This document shows positions 1-9,812 of a stretch of 49,488 bases of DNA, one piece after another. Location: NCBI GenBank assembly GCA_027864655.1, contig JAQAZG010000016.1, positions 1 to 49,488 on the forward strand, written 5' to 3'. Under the pieces are notes generated by a model. That model was given only the letters and a program-made list of their open reading frames with translations. It was not told the origin of the DNA and made no database searches. The translations under genes were made by a program, and so were the position numbers. How positions within the stretch are numbered: position 1 is the first letter of the stretch; the number at the start of each line of letters is the position of its first letter. This DNA comes from Oleispirillum naphthae. GTDB lineage: Bacteria > Pseudomonadota > Alphaproteobacteria > Rhodospirillales > Rhodospirillaceae.

Positions 1-2
1 AC

Positions 3-59
3 AAGGCCCTCGCCAAGTTCGCAAACCGACGCCGAGGAAAGCTCAAGCCCAATCCGTAG
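3..59 (+). CDS. C-terminal end of an unidentified protein (possible transposase tail)
   Basis: The window opens inside a reading frame that runs 18 codons to a TAG stop. The tail is very basic and ends KLKPNP. Basic tails like this are seen on transposases, but 18 residues are too few to assign a family. It points toward the neighbouring minus-strand operon (convergent). About 115 bases separate the two stops and I see no clear inverted-repeat end there. Confidence 0.25.
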   Translation, partial: KALAKFANRRRGKLKPNP

Positions 60-174
60 CCGTCAGACGACGCTTACCATCCGGTGGAGACTGGAGCCCG
101 ATGATGGCCGCCTTCGTTTTTTCCGCGCGCGCCTGACCGGGCGGAGCTTTCAGCCTTCCGGGGAGCGCGGTTTC

Positions 175-1791
175 CTAGCGCACGCCGACCGCCTCCGCCC
201 AGGGGTGGATGGGGTCGGCCTTGCCGATGCGCGCCGCGCCGTGCGCCAGGGTGGCGCCGAGAACGGCGAAGTTGATCGGATAGGCGGCATGGTCGGCGAT
301 GATCACGTCGGCGGTGCGGGCGAGTTTCTCCAGGGTTTCGACGCCGAAGGCGGGATCGGCGATCACCCACGGCGTGCCGCTGGCGTCGATGCGCGGCGCG
401 TTCATCGCCTCTTCGAGCGGCAACCCGAAGTCCGCCATGCGTGAGATCACCTGAAGCACCGCAGGGACGATTCTGCGCCCGCCCGCGCCGCCGATCGCCA
501 GGGTGCCGAGGCCGCCGCGCACCACCGCGGGGCAGATGTTGCACAGCGGCCGTTTGCCCGGCGCGATGCTGTTGACGTGGCCGGGGCGCGGGTCGAACCA
601 ATACATGCCGTTGTTGAGGAGAATGCCCGAACGCGGCAGGACGAGGCGGGAACCGAAACCCGAGAGCAGGGTGTGGGTGAGGGCCACCTGGTTGCCGTGA
701 CGGTCGATGACGCTGAGGTGGGTGGTGCAGCCGAGGTCGCGCCCGCCGCCGGCGTCGCCCATGCGGGAGAAGCGGTCCTGCCACGCGGCGTTGAGGCTGT
801 TGACATAGGCGGTCAGCACGTCGCCGCCGTCGGCGGCGCGCCCCGGGTCGAAGCGCCGTTCGAGTTCCAGCAGCGCCCGCCCCAGGGTCAGCCCGCCGTT
901 GAGTTCGGGCAGCAGGGAGACGGCGCAGCCGCGGTAGGAGATGCGCGCCGGGGCGACCGCTTGCGCCCGATAGGCGGACAGGTCGTCGCAATCGAGGCTG
1001 CCGCCGAGGTCGCGCACGTCATCGGCGATGGAGGCCGCGAGCTCCCCTTCGTAGAAGCTGCGCGGTCCGTTCTCGGCCAGGTGCGACAAGGTCTCGACGA
1101 GGCGGGGATTGGCGAGGGTGCGCGGCGTCGGCCCCGCCGCGGCGGGGGTCGGCGCGGGGACCAGCCCGCCGGGCAGAAAGACCTCGCGGCTGGAGGGAAA
1201 GCGGCCGAGGTCCGCCGCGGCGGAGGCGACGATGACGCTGGTGTACCAGTCGATGTTCATGCCGCGCGCGGCCAGCGCCAGGGCGGGCTCGACGACGCGC
1301 CTCCACGGCAGGGTGCCGAACCTTTCGAGGGCGAGGCCGAGCCCGGCGCAGTCGCCCGGAACGATCGCCGCGGCCGCGCCGATGCGGTTGCGGTCGCCCT
1401 CCACCGCGGGCCAGCCGAACAGGTCGCTGTCGCGGCCTTCGGCGAGAGGCGGAAACGTGCGCGGGTCGAGGGCGCGGGGGGCGCGGCCCATGAAGTCGAT
1501 GCCGACCACGTCGCCGGTCTCGGCGCGGTGGATCAGCATGCCGCCGACGCCGCCGATGCCGCTCATCCAGGGTTCGGCCACGCCCACGGCGAACGCCGTG
1601 GCGACCGCCGCATCGACCGCGTTGCCGCCGTCTTCCAGAATGCGCGCGCCGATTTCCGAGGCGGCGCGGTTGTGGCTGACCACGACCCCTCCGGGGCAGC
1701 GCACCGCCGCCTTGTGCGGTGCCGCCGCGCGGCTGAGATTGGGGCTGCACAGCGAGGGAATTCCGGTTGATTGCGGCATTTTCGACCTCAT
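175..1791 (-). CDS. ggt: Gamma-glutamyltransferase family protein (peptidase family T3)
   Basis: Ntn-hydrolase that cleaves or transfers gamma-glutamyl groups after autoproteolysis into large and small chains. The processing site is visible as CTTHLSVID, with Thr356 the expected new N-terminal nucleophile. The downstream NNGMYWFDPRPG, GKRPL and IGGAGGRRIV segments match the small-chain substrate-binding loops of the family. At 538 residues the length is normal. The N-terminus has no hydrophobic signal segment, whereas many bacterial GGTs are periplasmic, so this copy is probably cytoplasmic and acts on imported substrate. The chosen ATG has a GGGGA element about five bases upstream; a second ATG four codons in is possible. 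It is the last gene of the transporter operon, 45 bases after the M20 peptidase. Exact substrate is unknown; glutathione-like or gamma-glutamyl-amine compounds are inferred. Confidence 0.9.
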   Translation of the reverse strand: MRSKMPQSTGIPSLCSPNLSRAAAPHKAAVRCPGGVVVSHNRAASEIGARILEDGGNAVDAAVATAFAVGVAEPWMSGIGGVGGMLIHRAETGDVVGIDFMGRAPRALDPRTFPPLAEGRDSDLFGWPAVEGDRNRIGAAAAIVPGDCAGLGLALERFGTLPWRRVVEPALALAARGMNIDWYTSVIVASAAADLGRFPSSREVFLPGGLVPAPTPAAAGPTPRTLANPRLVETLSHLAENGPRSFYEGELAASIADDVRDLGGSLDCDDLSAYRAQAVAPARISYRGCAVSLLPELNGGLTLGRALLELERRFDPGRAADGGDVLTAYVNSLNAAWQDRFSRMGDAGGGRDLGCTTHLSVIDRHGNQVALTHTLLSGFGSRLVLPRSGILLNNGMYWFDPRPGHVNSIAPGKRPLCNICPAVVRGGLGTLAIGGAGGRRIVPAVLQVISRMADFGLPLEEAMNAPRIDASGTPWVIADPAFGVETLEKLARTADVIIADHAAYPINFAVLGATLAHGAARIGKADPIHPWAEAVGVR

Positions 1792-1836
1792 GCGTTCCCC
1801 GTCTCATGGGGCGAGGGTGGAAAGAACGGGATGGAT

Positions 1837-3099
1837 TCAGGCGGCCTCCAGACCGCACCATTCGGCGATGAACAGGGCCATCGACTGCGTGACGCGGCGC
1901 AGGGATTCGAGGTCCAGGCGTTCGTCGAAGCCGTGGATCGCCGCGCCCTTCGGGCCGTAGACGAGGGACGGCATGCCGCCGTAGAGGCCGTAGAAGCGGG
2001 CGTCGGTGCAGGCGGTGGTGGGCACGGAGGCGAGCGGCGCATCGTTGACGGCGCGGTGCGCCCTCTCCAGCGCCCCGAGCGCGTCGTCCGCGCCGGTGAG
2101 CTCGTAGCCCTCGGCCATGAAGCCGTGGTAGGCGATGTCGAGCCCGCCGAGCCCGGCCCCGGCCTCGCGCAGGCAGGCCTCGATTTCCGCTTGCGCCTCG
2201 GCGAGGGGTTGCCCCGGATAGACCGCGACGCGCACCTCGAAGGTGCACCACGCGGGCACGCTGGAAGGCCAGTCGCCGCCTTTGATCCGCCCGACGTTGA
2301 AGTTGACCGGATGCGGCAGCGCGGCGAACGCCGGGTGGCGGCGTTCCGGCGCGTTCCAGGCGTCCTCCAGGCGGTGCAGCGCCTGCAGCAGCGGAAACAC
2401 CGCCTCGATCGCGTTGGCGCCGATCTCGGCCTCGCGGACGTGGGCGGGGCGGCCGCGCACGGTGATGCGCAGCCACATCACCCCGAGCTGCGCCGAGGTG
2501 ACCGCCTCGCCGCGCGGTTCGGGAATCAGCACCGCATCGGCGCGGTAGCCGCGCGCGACGCAGGCCAGAGCGCCGTTGCCGGTGCACTCCTCCTCGATCA
2601 CCGACTGCACGCAGACCTCGGCGGCGGGGCTTCCCCCGGCGCTGCGCAGGGCTTCGAGGGCGTAGATCATGGCGGAGACGCCGCCCTTCATGTCGGCGGC
2701 GCCGCGCCCGTACATCCAGCCGTCTTCGACCCGCGCCGAGAACGGCGGCGACGTCCATTTGTCGAGAGGACCGGCGGGCACCACATCGACATGGCCGTTG
2801 AGGATCAGGCTGCGGCCCTTGCGGCGCTGCGGGCGGTGAACCCCGGCGATGTTGACGGCCTCCGCATAGGGCGTCTCCACCGGCGAGAAGCCGGGAAGGG
2901 CGCGGAGCCGGTCGGCATCCATCTCCCACCTGTCGATGGCGAGGCCGAGGCCGCCCATCGCTTCGGCCATCAGGTCCTGCGCCGATTGCTCCCGGCCGCG
3001 CAGCGACGGGCAGGCGACGAGAGCGGAGAGAAACGCGATCTGACGGTCGAAGTTCGCATCGACCGCCTTCATGATCCGTGTGGAGAGTTCAGAATCCAT
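1837..3099 (-). CDS. M20-family metallopeptidase (ArgE/DapE/aminoacylase-like)
   Basis: Dinuclear-zinc hydrolase of the M20 clan that removes acyl or aminoacyl groups or cleaves small peptides in the cytoplasm. The metal and catalytic motifs are present: GHVDVVPAG (His103, Asp105), GRGAADMKGG (bridging Asp136) and IEEECTGNG (Glu169, Glu170). The length of about 420 residues suits ArgE/DapE-like deacylases. The start chosen is the second of two adjacent ATGs, because AAGGA lies six bases upstream; the first ATG (3102) is only three bases from it. It follows the ABC ATPase genes and precedes ggt, so it most likely processes what the transporter brings in. Substrate specificity cannot be read from the sequence. 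Confidence 0.88.
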   Translation of the reverse strand: MDSELSTRIMKAVDANFDRQIAFLSALVACPSLRGREQSAQDLMAEAMGGLGLAIDRWEMDADRLRALPGFSPVETPYAEAVNIAGVHRPQRRKGRSLILNGHVDVVPAGPLDKWTSPPFSARVEDGWMYGRGAADMKGGVSAMIYALEALRSAGGSPAAEVCVQSVIEEECTGNGALACVARGYRADAVLIPEPRGEAVTSAQLGVMWLRITVRGRPAHVREAEIGANAIEAVFPLLQALHRLEDAWNAPERRHPAFAALPHPVNFNVGRIKGGDWPSSVPAWCTFEVRVAVYPGQPLAEAQAEIEACLREAGAGLGGLDIAYHGFMAEGYELTGADDALGALERAHRAVNDAPLASVPTTACTDARFYGLYGGMPSLVYGPKGAAIHGFDERLDLESLRRVTQSMALFIAEWCGLEAA

Positions 3100-3141
3100 C
3101 ATGCGTCCTTGCACAAAACCGATTGCCGGGAGACTCCGGCC

Positions 3142-4110
3142 TCAATCTTCGAGGGGATGGTGACAGGCGATCCAATGCCCGTCCGAAAGCCGGCGGAACG
3201 GCGGCGTCTCGGTGCGGCAGCGTTCGCGCGCGAACGGGCAGCGCGGGTGGAAGTGGCACCCGGACGGCGGATCGAGGGGGCTGGGCACCTCTCCGGTGAG
3301 GGGGATGCGTTCGCGCTTCACGCCGAACCGCGGGATCGGGATCGCGGAAATCAGGGTCTTGGTGTAGGGGTGGCGGGGGTGGCGGAAGATCGCGCGGCAA
3401 TCGGCGAATTCGACCACCCGGCCGAGGTACATCACGACGATGCGGTCGCTGATGTGTTCGACCACGCCGAGGTCGTGGGAGATGAACAGGTACGACAGGC
3501 CGAGGTCGGAGCGCAGGCGCTCCAGCAGGTTGATCACCTGCGCCTGGATCGACACGTCGAGGGCGGAGACCGGCTCGTCGGCGACCACCAGCTTCGGCGT
3601 CATCACGATGGCGCGGGCGATGCCGATGCGCTGGCGCTGTCCGCCGGAAAATTCGTGCGGGTAGCGGTCGGCATGCTCGGGGCGCAGGCCGACGCGCTCC
3701 ATCGCTTCGGCGATCCGCCCGGCGCGCGCCGCCGCGTCGATTTCGGGGAACAGGCGCAAGCCCTCGCCGATCAGGTCGCCGACCTTCATCCGCGGATCGA
3801 GGGAGGAATGCGGGTCCTGGAAGATCATCTGCATCTGCGCGCGCAGGGTCTTCAGGGGCCGCCCTCCCAGGCGGGTGATGTCGGCGCCGGCGAAACGGAT
3901 GCTGCCCGCCGTGGCGTCGATCAGGCGCATCGCCAGACGGCCGGTGGTCGATTTGCCGCACCCGGATTCGCCCACTAGGCCGATGGTTTCGCCCTCGCGC
4001 ACGGAAAAGCTGACCCCATCGACGGCGCGCACCAGCCTCGGCTTGCGCAGCAGCCCGCCGCCGTACTCGAAGTGCTTTTGCAGGTTTTCGACGGCCAGGA
4101 TATCCGCCAT
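3142..4110 (-). CDS. Dipeptide/oligopeptide ABC transporter ATP-binding subunit (DppF/OppF type)
   Basis: One of two cytoplasmic ATPases that power the importer encoded by this operon. Walker A GESGCGKS lies at residues 47-54, followed by Q-loop MIFQDP, signature [13 protein letters not shown], Walker [11 protein letters not shown] and the switch histidine in SHDLG. The C-terminus carries the oligopeptide/dipeptide C-terminal domain with [14 protein letters not shown], whose cysteines can hold an iron-sulfur cluster in some homologues. The length of 322 residues is typical. The gene starts three bases after the stop of the partner ATPase gene, so the two are translationally coupled. Peptide, nickel and glutathione importers share this subunit type; the hydrolase neighbours favour a peptide-like substrate. 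Confidence 0.93.
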   Translation of the reverse strand: MADILAVENLQKHFEYGGGLLRKPRLVRAVDGVSFSVREGETIGLVGESGCGKSTTGRLAMRLIDATAGSIRFAGADITRLGGRPLKTLRAQMQMIFQDPHSSLDPRMKVGDLIGEGLRLFPEIDAAARAGRIAEAMERVGLRPEHADRYPHEFSGGQRQRIGIARAIVMTPKLVVADEPVSALDVSIQAQVINLLERLRSDLGLSYLFISHDLGVVEHISDRIVVMYLGRVVEFADCRAIFRHPRHPYTKTLISAIPIPRFGVKRERIPLTGEVPSPLDPPSGCHFHPRCPFARERCRTETPPFRRLSDGHWIACHHPLED

Positions 4111-4113
4111 GTC

Positions 4114-5108
<995 letters not shown>

Positions 5109-5112
<4 letters not shown>

Positions 5113-5924
5113 TTGAGTCGCGGGTCGAGGATGTCGCGGAGCGCATCGCCGAGCAGGTTGAACCCCAGGACGGCGAAGGTGATCGCAAGTCCCGGATAGA
5201 CCGTCATCATCGGGTTATCGAGCATGAAGTCCTTGGACTCGCTCAGGATATTTCCCCACGACGGCGCCGGTGGCGGCGCCCCGAGGCCGAGGAAGCTGAG
5301 CGAGGATTCCGCCAGGATGGCGTAGGCGAAACCCGCCGTCGCCTGGACGATCAGGGGGGCGAGGCAGTTGGGCAGGATGTGGCGGAAGATGATCGCGACG
5401 TCGCTCGCGCCGAGCGAGATCGCCGCCTCGACGAATTCCCGCGTCTTCAGCGAGATCACCGCGCCGCGGATGATCCGGGCGAAGCGCGGCACGTAGACGA
5501 TGCCCAGCGCGATCACCACGTTGAACATGTTGCTGCCCATCGCGGCGACGATGGCGATGGCGAGCAGGATCGCGGGAAACGCCATGGTCGCATCCATCAC
5601 CCGCATGATCGCGTTGTCGATGCCGCGGCCGTAGAACCCCGCCACCGCCCCGAGGACCACCCCGAGGCCGAGGGAGAAGATCACCGAGAACAGGCTGATG
5701 CCGAGCGAGATGCGCGCGCCGTAGATCACCCGGCTGAGGATGTCGCGGCCGAACTCGTCGTTGCCGAAGGGATAGGCTTCGGACGGCTCCATGCCCTGTA
5801 GCGAAATGTCGATGGCGAGCGGGTCGTGGGGGGCGAGCAACGGCGCGAAGATCGCGACGAGGATGCAGACCACGATGATCGCCAGCCCTGCGACGCCGGC
5901 CTTGTTGGCCCAGAAGCGTGCCAT
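5109..5924 (-). CDS. Dipeptide-type ABC transporter permease (DppC/OppC type)
   Basis: Inner-membrane channel subunit of 271 residues. The first hydrophobic segment (VAGLAIIVVCILVAIFAPLL, about residues 11-30) starts the typical DppC N-terminus, followed by the PFGNDEFGRDILSRVIYGAR signature and the binding-protein-dependent transport domain with five further membrane segments. The EAA-like loop reads EAAISLGASDVAIIFRHILPN, the contact point for the ATPase. It lies 13 bases downstream of the DppB-type permease gene. The C-terminus ends DALRDILDPRLK, as is usual in the family. Confidence 0.93.
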
Positions 5925-5937
5925 CGTGGAGATCCTC

Positions 5938-6879
5938 CTAGAACTTCACCCGCGGGTCGAAGACCTTGTAGAGGACATCGACGGCGAGGTTGACGAACAT
6001 GTAGACCAGGGCGATGAACAGGATGCATCCCTGCACCGCCGGGTAATCGCGGCCGTAGATCGACTGCACCACGAAGCGCCCGAGGCCGGGCAGGCCGAAC
6101 ACCGTCTCGGTGACCACCGCGCCGCCGAGCAGCATGCCGTACTGGATGCCGATGGTGGTGAGAGTCGGGGCGAAGGCGTTCTTGAGCGCGTGCTTGAGCA
6201 GCACCGTCCACTCGGAGAGTCCCTTGGCGCGCGCGTGGGTGACGTATTCCAGGCGCATCACCTCGAGCATCGAGGAGCGCGTCATCCGGGCCACCACCGC
6301 CGCCATGAAGAAGCCGAGGGTGATCGACGGCAGGGTCATGTAGTTGAGCCCCTGCCAGAAGTCCTGCCAGACCGGCACGTATCCGGAGGAGGGGAACCAG
6401 CCGAGCTGCACCGAGAACACCAGGAGACCCATCAGGCCGAGCCAGAAGCCGGGCACCGAAACGCCGATCAGCGACACCAGCATGAACAGGTAGTCCTTGC
6501 CGGTGTTGCGGAACTTGGCGGCGAGCACGCCGGAGGGAATGGCGATGGCGACGGAGAACAGCATCGCCAGCGTGGTCAGCACCAAGGTGGTGGGGAAGCG
6601 CTCGAGAATGGTTTCCAGAACCGGAATGCCGGAGGTGATGGATTTGCCGAAATCGCCGGAGAGCAGCCGCCCGAACCAGTCGATGAACTGGATCGGCAGG
6701 GGCTGGTCGAGCCCGAGGGAGCGGCGGATGTTCTCGATCGCCGCGGGGTCGGCTTCCGCGCCCACCATGACGATCGCCGGATCGCCGGGGATCAGGTGGA
6801 CGAGAAGAAACACCATCAGCGCGACGAGCAGCAGCGTCGGCACCATCAGGACGGTTCGTTTGAGAAAATAAGCCAGCAT
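5938..6879 (-). CDS. Dipeptide-type ABC transporter permease (DppB/OppB type)
   Basis: First permease subunit, 313 residues. The N-terminus MLAYFLKRTVLMVPTLLLV is a classic DppB start, followed by HLIPGDPAIVMVG and the periplasmic LGLDQPLPIQF motif. About six transmembrane helices are visible, and the EAA loop THARAKGLSEWTVLLKHALKNA sits before the fourth. The C-terminus DVLYKVFDPRVKF matches the family. A 68-base gap with a strong hairpin separates it from the binding-protein gene upstream, so it probably shares the binding-protein promoter at reduced expression. Confidence 0.93.
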   Translation of the reverse strand: MLAYFLKRTVLMVPTLLLVALMVFLLVHLIPGDPAIVMVGAEADPAAIENIRRSLGLDQPLPIQFIDWFGRLLSGDFGKSITSGIPVLETILERFPTTLVLTTLAMLFSVAIAIPSGVLAAKFRNTGKDYLFMLVSLIGVSVPGFWLGLMGLLVFSVQLGWFPSSGYVPVWQDFWQGLNYMTLPSITLGFFMAAVVARMTRSSMLEVMRLEYVTHARAKGLSEWTVLLKHALKNAFAPTLTTIGIQYGMLLGGAVVTETVFGLPGLGRFVVQSIYGRDYPAVQGCILFIALVYMFVNLAVDVLYKVFDPRVKF

Positions 6880-6907
6880 CGGTACGCGTCATCCTTGACC
6901 GGGGGGA

Positions 6908-6938
6908 GGATTTCCGCGGCGGCGCGCCGCGGAAATCC
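6908..6938 (-). repeat. Perfect 14-bp inverted repeat between binding-protein and permease genes
   Basis: The arms GGATTTCCGCGGCG and CGCCGCGGAAATCC pair perfectly around a three-base loop. No run of T follows in the direction of transcription. Such hairpins after a binding-protein gene commonly stabilise its mRNA or partly attenuate read-through, which would keep the binding protein in excess over the membrane subunits. The structure is seen directly; the role is inferred. Confidence 0.65.
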
Positions 6939-6947
6939 GCATGCGTC

Positions 6948-8507
6948 CTACTTGTCCAGCCAGACGCCCCACAGCACGGGCAGACCGATGCTCAGGGTCT
7001 CGTAGCCCTTCACGTAATCGCGATAGGCGTTGAGATAGTTGTAGTTGTAGAACTCGATCCACGGCACGGTATCGAGCGTCTTGAGGTGGATCTTGTCGAA
7101 CAGATCCCGGCGCAGGGCGTCGTCGTCGGTGGAGTCCGCCTTGTCCACCAGGGCCTTGATCTCCGGGTAGACGTCGAAGGCGCTGCTGAGACGCAGATAG
7201 TTGTAGGCGGAGACCGGGTCGGGCTTGGGGCCGATGCCGAAGCTCAGCATCTGGAAGTCCTTGCCGTAGAGCCGTTTCAGCAGGACCGGCCATTCCAGGA
7301 CGTTGACCTTGGCGTTGATCCCGGCGGCGGCCATCTGGCTTTGCATGGCGATCGCCTGCTTGTACATCGGGGCGTAGTTCTTGGTGGTGTCGATGACGAC
7401 CTCCTCGCCCTTGTAGCCCGCCTTCTTCAGAAGCGCCTTGGCCTTCTTGAGGTCCTTGGAGACCCAGGTCTTCTGGGCCTTGGTGTAATAGCCGCTCTGG
7501 GCCGGGATCACCGAGGGATTGACCAGGGCGTGGCCCATGTAGGCGGCGCGGGTGATCTCGTCGAGGTCGAGCGCATAGGCGACGGCGCGGCGGAAGTCCG
7601 GGTTGTCGGTGACCGGCTTGTTGAGACCGAAGAACACCTGGTACCAGCTCATGCCGGGCACTTCGGAAAGCACCATGCCCTGCTTCGAGTACTGCTTGTT
7701 GTACTTTTCCACGTACTTCGCCGGGAAGTACTGGAGGACGTCGATCTCCTTGTTGAGGAGGGCCATGACGGCGACGTTCTCCTCGCTCACCGGCACCATC
7801 TTGAGGGTGTCGATGTAGGGGGTGCGGTCGCCGGAGAGGCCGTCCTTCGGCCCGGCCGGGGACTTGTAGGCGGCGTAGCGCTTGAGTTCGATGTACTGGG
7901 TCGGCTTCCATTCGACGAACTGGAAGGGGCCGGTGCCGATCAGCTTGGTGATGTTGCCGTCCGCATCGACCGTCTCCTTCGGCAGGATCGCCGGAATCGG
8001 ATTGGCGTTGGCGAGAACGTGCAGGAACCCGGGTTGCGGCTTGGCGAGGTCGAAGCGCACGGTGTGGGCGTCGAGCGCGGTCACCTTGGCGATGTTCTCG
8101 AACAGGCTGCGCTTGGGGTTCTTGGTCTCGGGGTCGAGCAGACGCTTGAACGACCACACCACGTCGTCGGCGACCATCTCGCGGCCGTTATGGAAGGTCT
8201 TGCCCTTCGCCAGATTCATCGTGAGCGAGGTGTAGTCGGCGGAGAACTTCCAGCTGTCCGCCAGGAGCGGGCGGATTTCGAGCTTCTTGTTGTAGGTGAC
8301 GAGCGGCTCGACCACGTGCATCAGGATGGTGGTATCGACGAAAGCCGAGCTTTTGTGCGGGTCGAGCTTGGTGAGGTCGGTGGGGAGACCGAAAGTCAGC
8401 GTGCCGCCGACTTTCGGCGCAGCCTGGGCCGAACCCAGGCCGGCGGTTGCAAGGAAGAGGCCCACGAGAACGCCGTGGGCGGCACGTGTAATCGCACGCG
8501 TGAACAT
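6948..8507 (-). CDS. ABC transporter substrate-binding protein, SBP_bac_5 family (peptide type)
   Basis: Periplasmic receptor of the importer, 519 residues. A signal peptide covers about residues 1-29 (hydrophobic VLVGLFLATAGL, cleavage after AQA). The mature part begins GGTLTFGLPTDLTKLDPHKS, followed by VEPLVTYNKKLEIRPLLADSW and the GREMVADDVVWSFKRL signature of DppA/OppA-type proteins. It heads the transporter gene run with its own AT-rich promoter region. Ligand cannot be read from sequence. The neighbouring amidase, two M20 peptidases and GGT suggest an amidated or gamma-glutamylated peptide-like compound. Confidence 0.93.
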   Translation of the reverse strand: MFTRAITRAAHGVLVGLFLATAGLGSAQAAPKVGGTLTFGLPTDLTKLDPHKSSAFVDTTILMHVVEPLVTYNKKLEIRPLLADSWKFSADYTSLTMNLAKGKTFHNGREMVADDVVWSFKRLLDPETKNPKRSLFENIAKVTALDAHTVRFDLAKPQPGFLHVLANANPIPAILPKETVDADGNITKLIGTGPFQFVEWKPTQYIELKRYAAYKSPAGPKDGLSGDRTPYIDTLKMVPVSEENVAVMALLNKEIDVLQYFPAKYVEKYNKQYSKQGMVLSEVPGMSWYQVFFGLNKPVTDNPDFRRAVAYALDLDEITRAAYMGHALVNPSVIPAQSGYYTKAQKTWVSKDLKKAKALLKKAGYKGEEVVIDTTKNYAPMYKQAIAMQSQMAAAGINAKVNVLEWPVLLKRLYGKDFQMLSFGIGPKPDPVSAYNYLRLSSAFDVYPEIKALVDKADSTDDDALRRDLFDKIHLKTLDTVPWIEFYNYNYLNAYRDYVKGYETLSIGLPVLWGVWLDK

Positions 8508-8573
8508 AATGCCCCAGTCTCCTTGATTTGGTGACTCATGGTAGGAAACCTCCCGGGGAACCGCCTCGCCAGC

Positions 8574-8610
8574 ATTATATTGGCATGCGATAATAATTAT
8601 TGTTGTTTCA
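8574..8610 (-). promoter_or_regulatory. Probable promoter/operator for the binding-protein gene
   Basis: In otherwise GC-rich DNA this stretch is AT-rich. On the minus strand it holds a perfect TATAAT -10 box (complement of 8574-8579) with only a weak -35 about 18 bases upstream. The -35 region is overlapped by an AT palindrome (AATAATTATT). A strong -10 with a poor -35 under a palindrome suggests control by a regulator, possibly the IclR protein encoded at 11.4 kb. Confidence 0.4.
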
Positions 8611-8660
8611 AGTGTACCAGCGTATTCGCCGGATGCAACGGAAATCTTGCCGCCGCTTCG

Positions 8661-9812
8661 TCAGGGAAGGGAGAGCTCCGTGGCGTCCGCGGCGATGGCG
8701 GCGATCAGGCGTTCGAACAGCCGGGCGCGCGCCGCCAGGGAATCGAGGTCGATGTGTTCGCCGTGGGTGTGGGGGCCTTCGCCCGCCGGGCCCAGGCCGT
8801 CGAGGGTGGGCACGCCCAGCGCGCCGGTGAAGTTGCCGTCGCTGCCGCCGCCGGAAACGCGGTGCTTGAGGGCGAGCCCGAGGTCCGCGGCGAGGCTTTC
8901 CGCCAGGCGGTAGAGCGCCATGGTGCCGGGTCCGGGCAGGAAGAGGGGGCGTTCCGGGCCGGGCTCGACGGAGAGCGTCACCTCGGGAATCGGCGAGCGC
9001 AGCTCCGCCATCCGGCGGTGGACCTCGGCGAGGTTTTCGGCGCTGTCGGCCACCGCCAGCACCTCCGCCCGGCAGGACGGCGGCACGACGTTGGAAAACT
9101 CGCCGCCGTGGACGACGCCGACGCTGTAGGAGATCAGCCGCGTCATGTCGGTTTGGCTCTCGATCTCCTCGATCAGGCGGGCCATGGCGCGAATCGCGCT
9201 TTTTCCGGCAAGGTTGTCGGCCCCGGCATGGGCCGGGCGGCCGTGGGTGACCAGGCCGTAGCGGGCGAAGGCGAAGCGTCCGGTCACGGTATAGCCGCTG
9301 CGCGCCGGTTCGGGCACCAGAACGCAGTCGTGGCGCTTCGCCTCCGCTTCGATCAGCGGGCGGGACACCGGGCTGCCGCGCTCTTCGTCCGGCACCAGCA
9401 TCACGGTGATCGGCACGGACGGCAGGCGGCCCTCGGCGACGAGGGTCTTCAGCGCATGGTAGGCGAGATAGTTGCCGCCCTTCATGTCGAGCACGCCCGG
9501 GCCGTAGAGGCGGCCGTCCTCGACGCGGATCGGCAGCGGGCCGTCCTTGGCGCCGAGCGGATGCACGGTGTCGAGGTGGCCGAGGATCATGATGCGGCGG
9601 CCGGGCGCTCCGGCGTTGAAGCGCGCGATGACGATGCGCGCCGTCCCGGGGTCGGGGCGGGGGCACTCCATCGCGGCGCCGAGGGCGGCGAAGCGTTCCT
9701 GCACGTGGCGCATCAGCGCCTCGACGGCCTCGGGACGGTTCGACGGGGTTTCGAATTCGGCCCATGCGGCGATGCCTTCGATCAGCGCCCGGGTCTCGTC
9801 GGCGTCGGTCAT
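8661..9812 (-). CDS. M20-family carboxypeptidase (glutamate carboxypeptidase/CPG2-like)
   Basis: Zinc carboxypeptidase of about 383 residues, related to Pseudomonas carboxypeptidase G2, which releases C-terminal glutamate. Metal ligands are visible in GHLDTVHP (His79, Asp81), YGPGVLDMKGG (Asp109) and PDEERGS (Glu143, Glu144), followed by the dimerisation domain with RPAHAGADN. The start chosen is the ATG that overlaps the amidase stop as ATGA; a longer frame would run 15 codons into the amidase gene without better support. Translational coupling with the amidase suggests that the two hydrolases act one after the other on the same imported compound. Confidence 0.88.
   Translation of the reverse strand: MTDADETRALIEGIAAWAEFETPSNRPEAVEALMRHVQERFAALGAAMECPRPDPGTARIVIARFNAGAPGRRIMILGHLDTVHPLGAKDGPLPIRVEDGRLYGPGVLDMKGGNYLAYHALKTLVAEGRLPSVPITVMLVPDEERGSPVSRPLIEAEAKRHDCVLVPEPARSGYTVTGRFAFARYGLVTHGRPAHAGADNLAGKSAIRAMARLIEEIESQTDMTRLISYSVGVVHGGEFSNVVPPSCRAEVLAVADSAENLAEVHRRMAELRSPIPEVTLSVEPGPERPLFLPGPGTMALYRLAESLAADLGLALKHRVSGGGSDGNFTGALGVPTLDGLGPAGEGPHTHGEHIDLDSLAARARLFERLIAAIAADATELSLP

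Noticed and set aside
1771-3978. Plus-strand frame of about 735 codons over the M20 peptidase and ATPase genes
   Set aside because: Antisense shadow of conserved enzymes, with no motif and no RBS.
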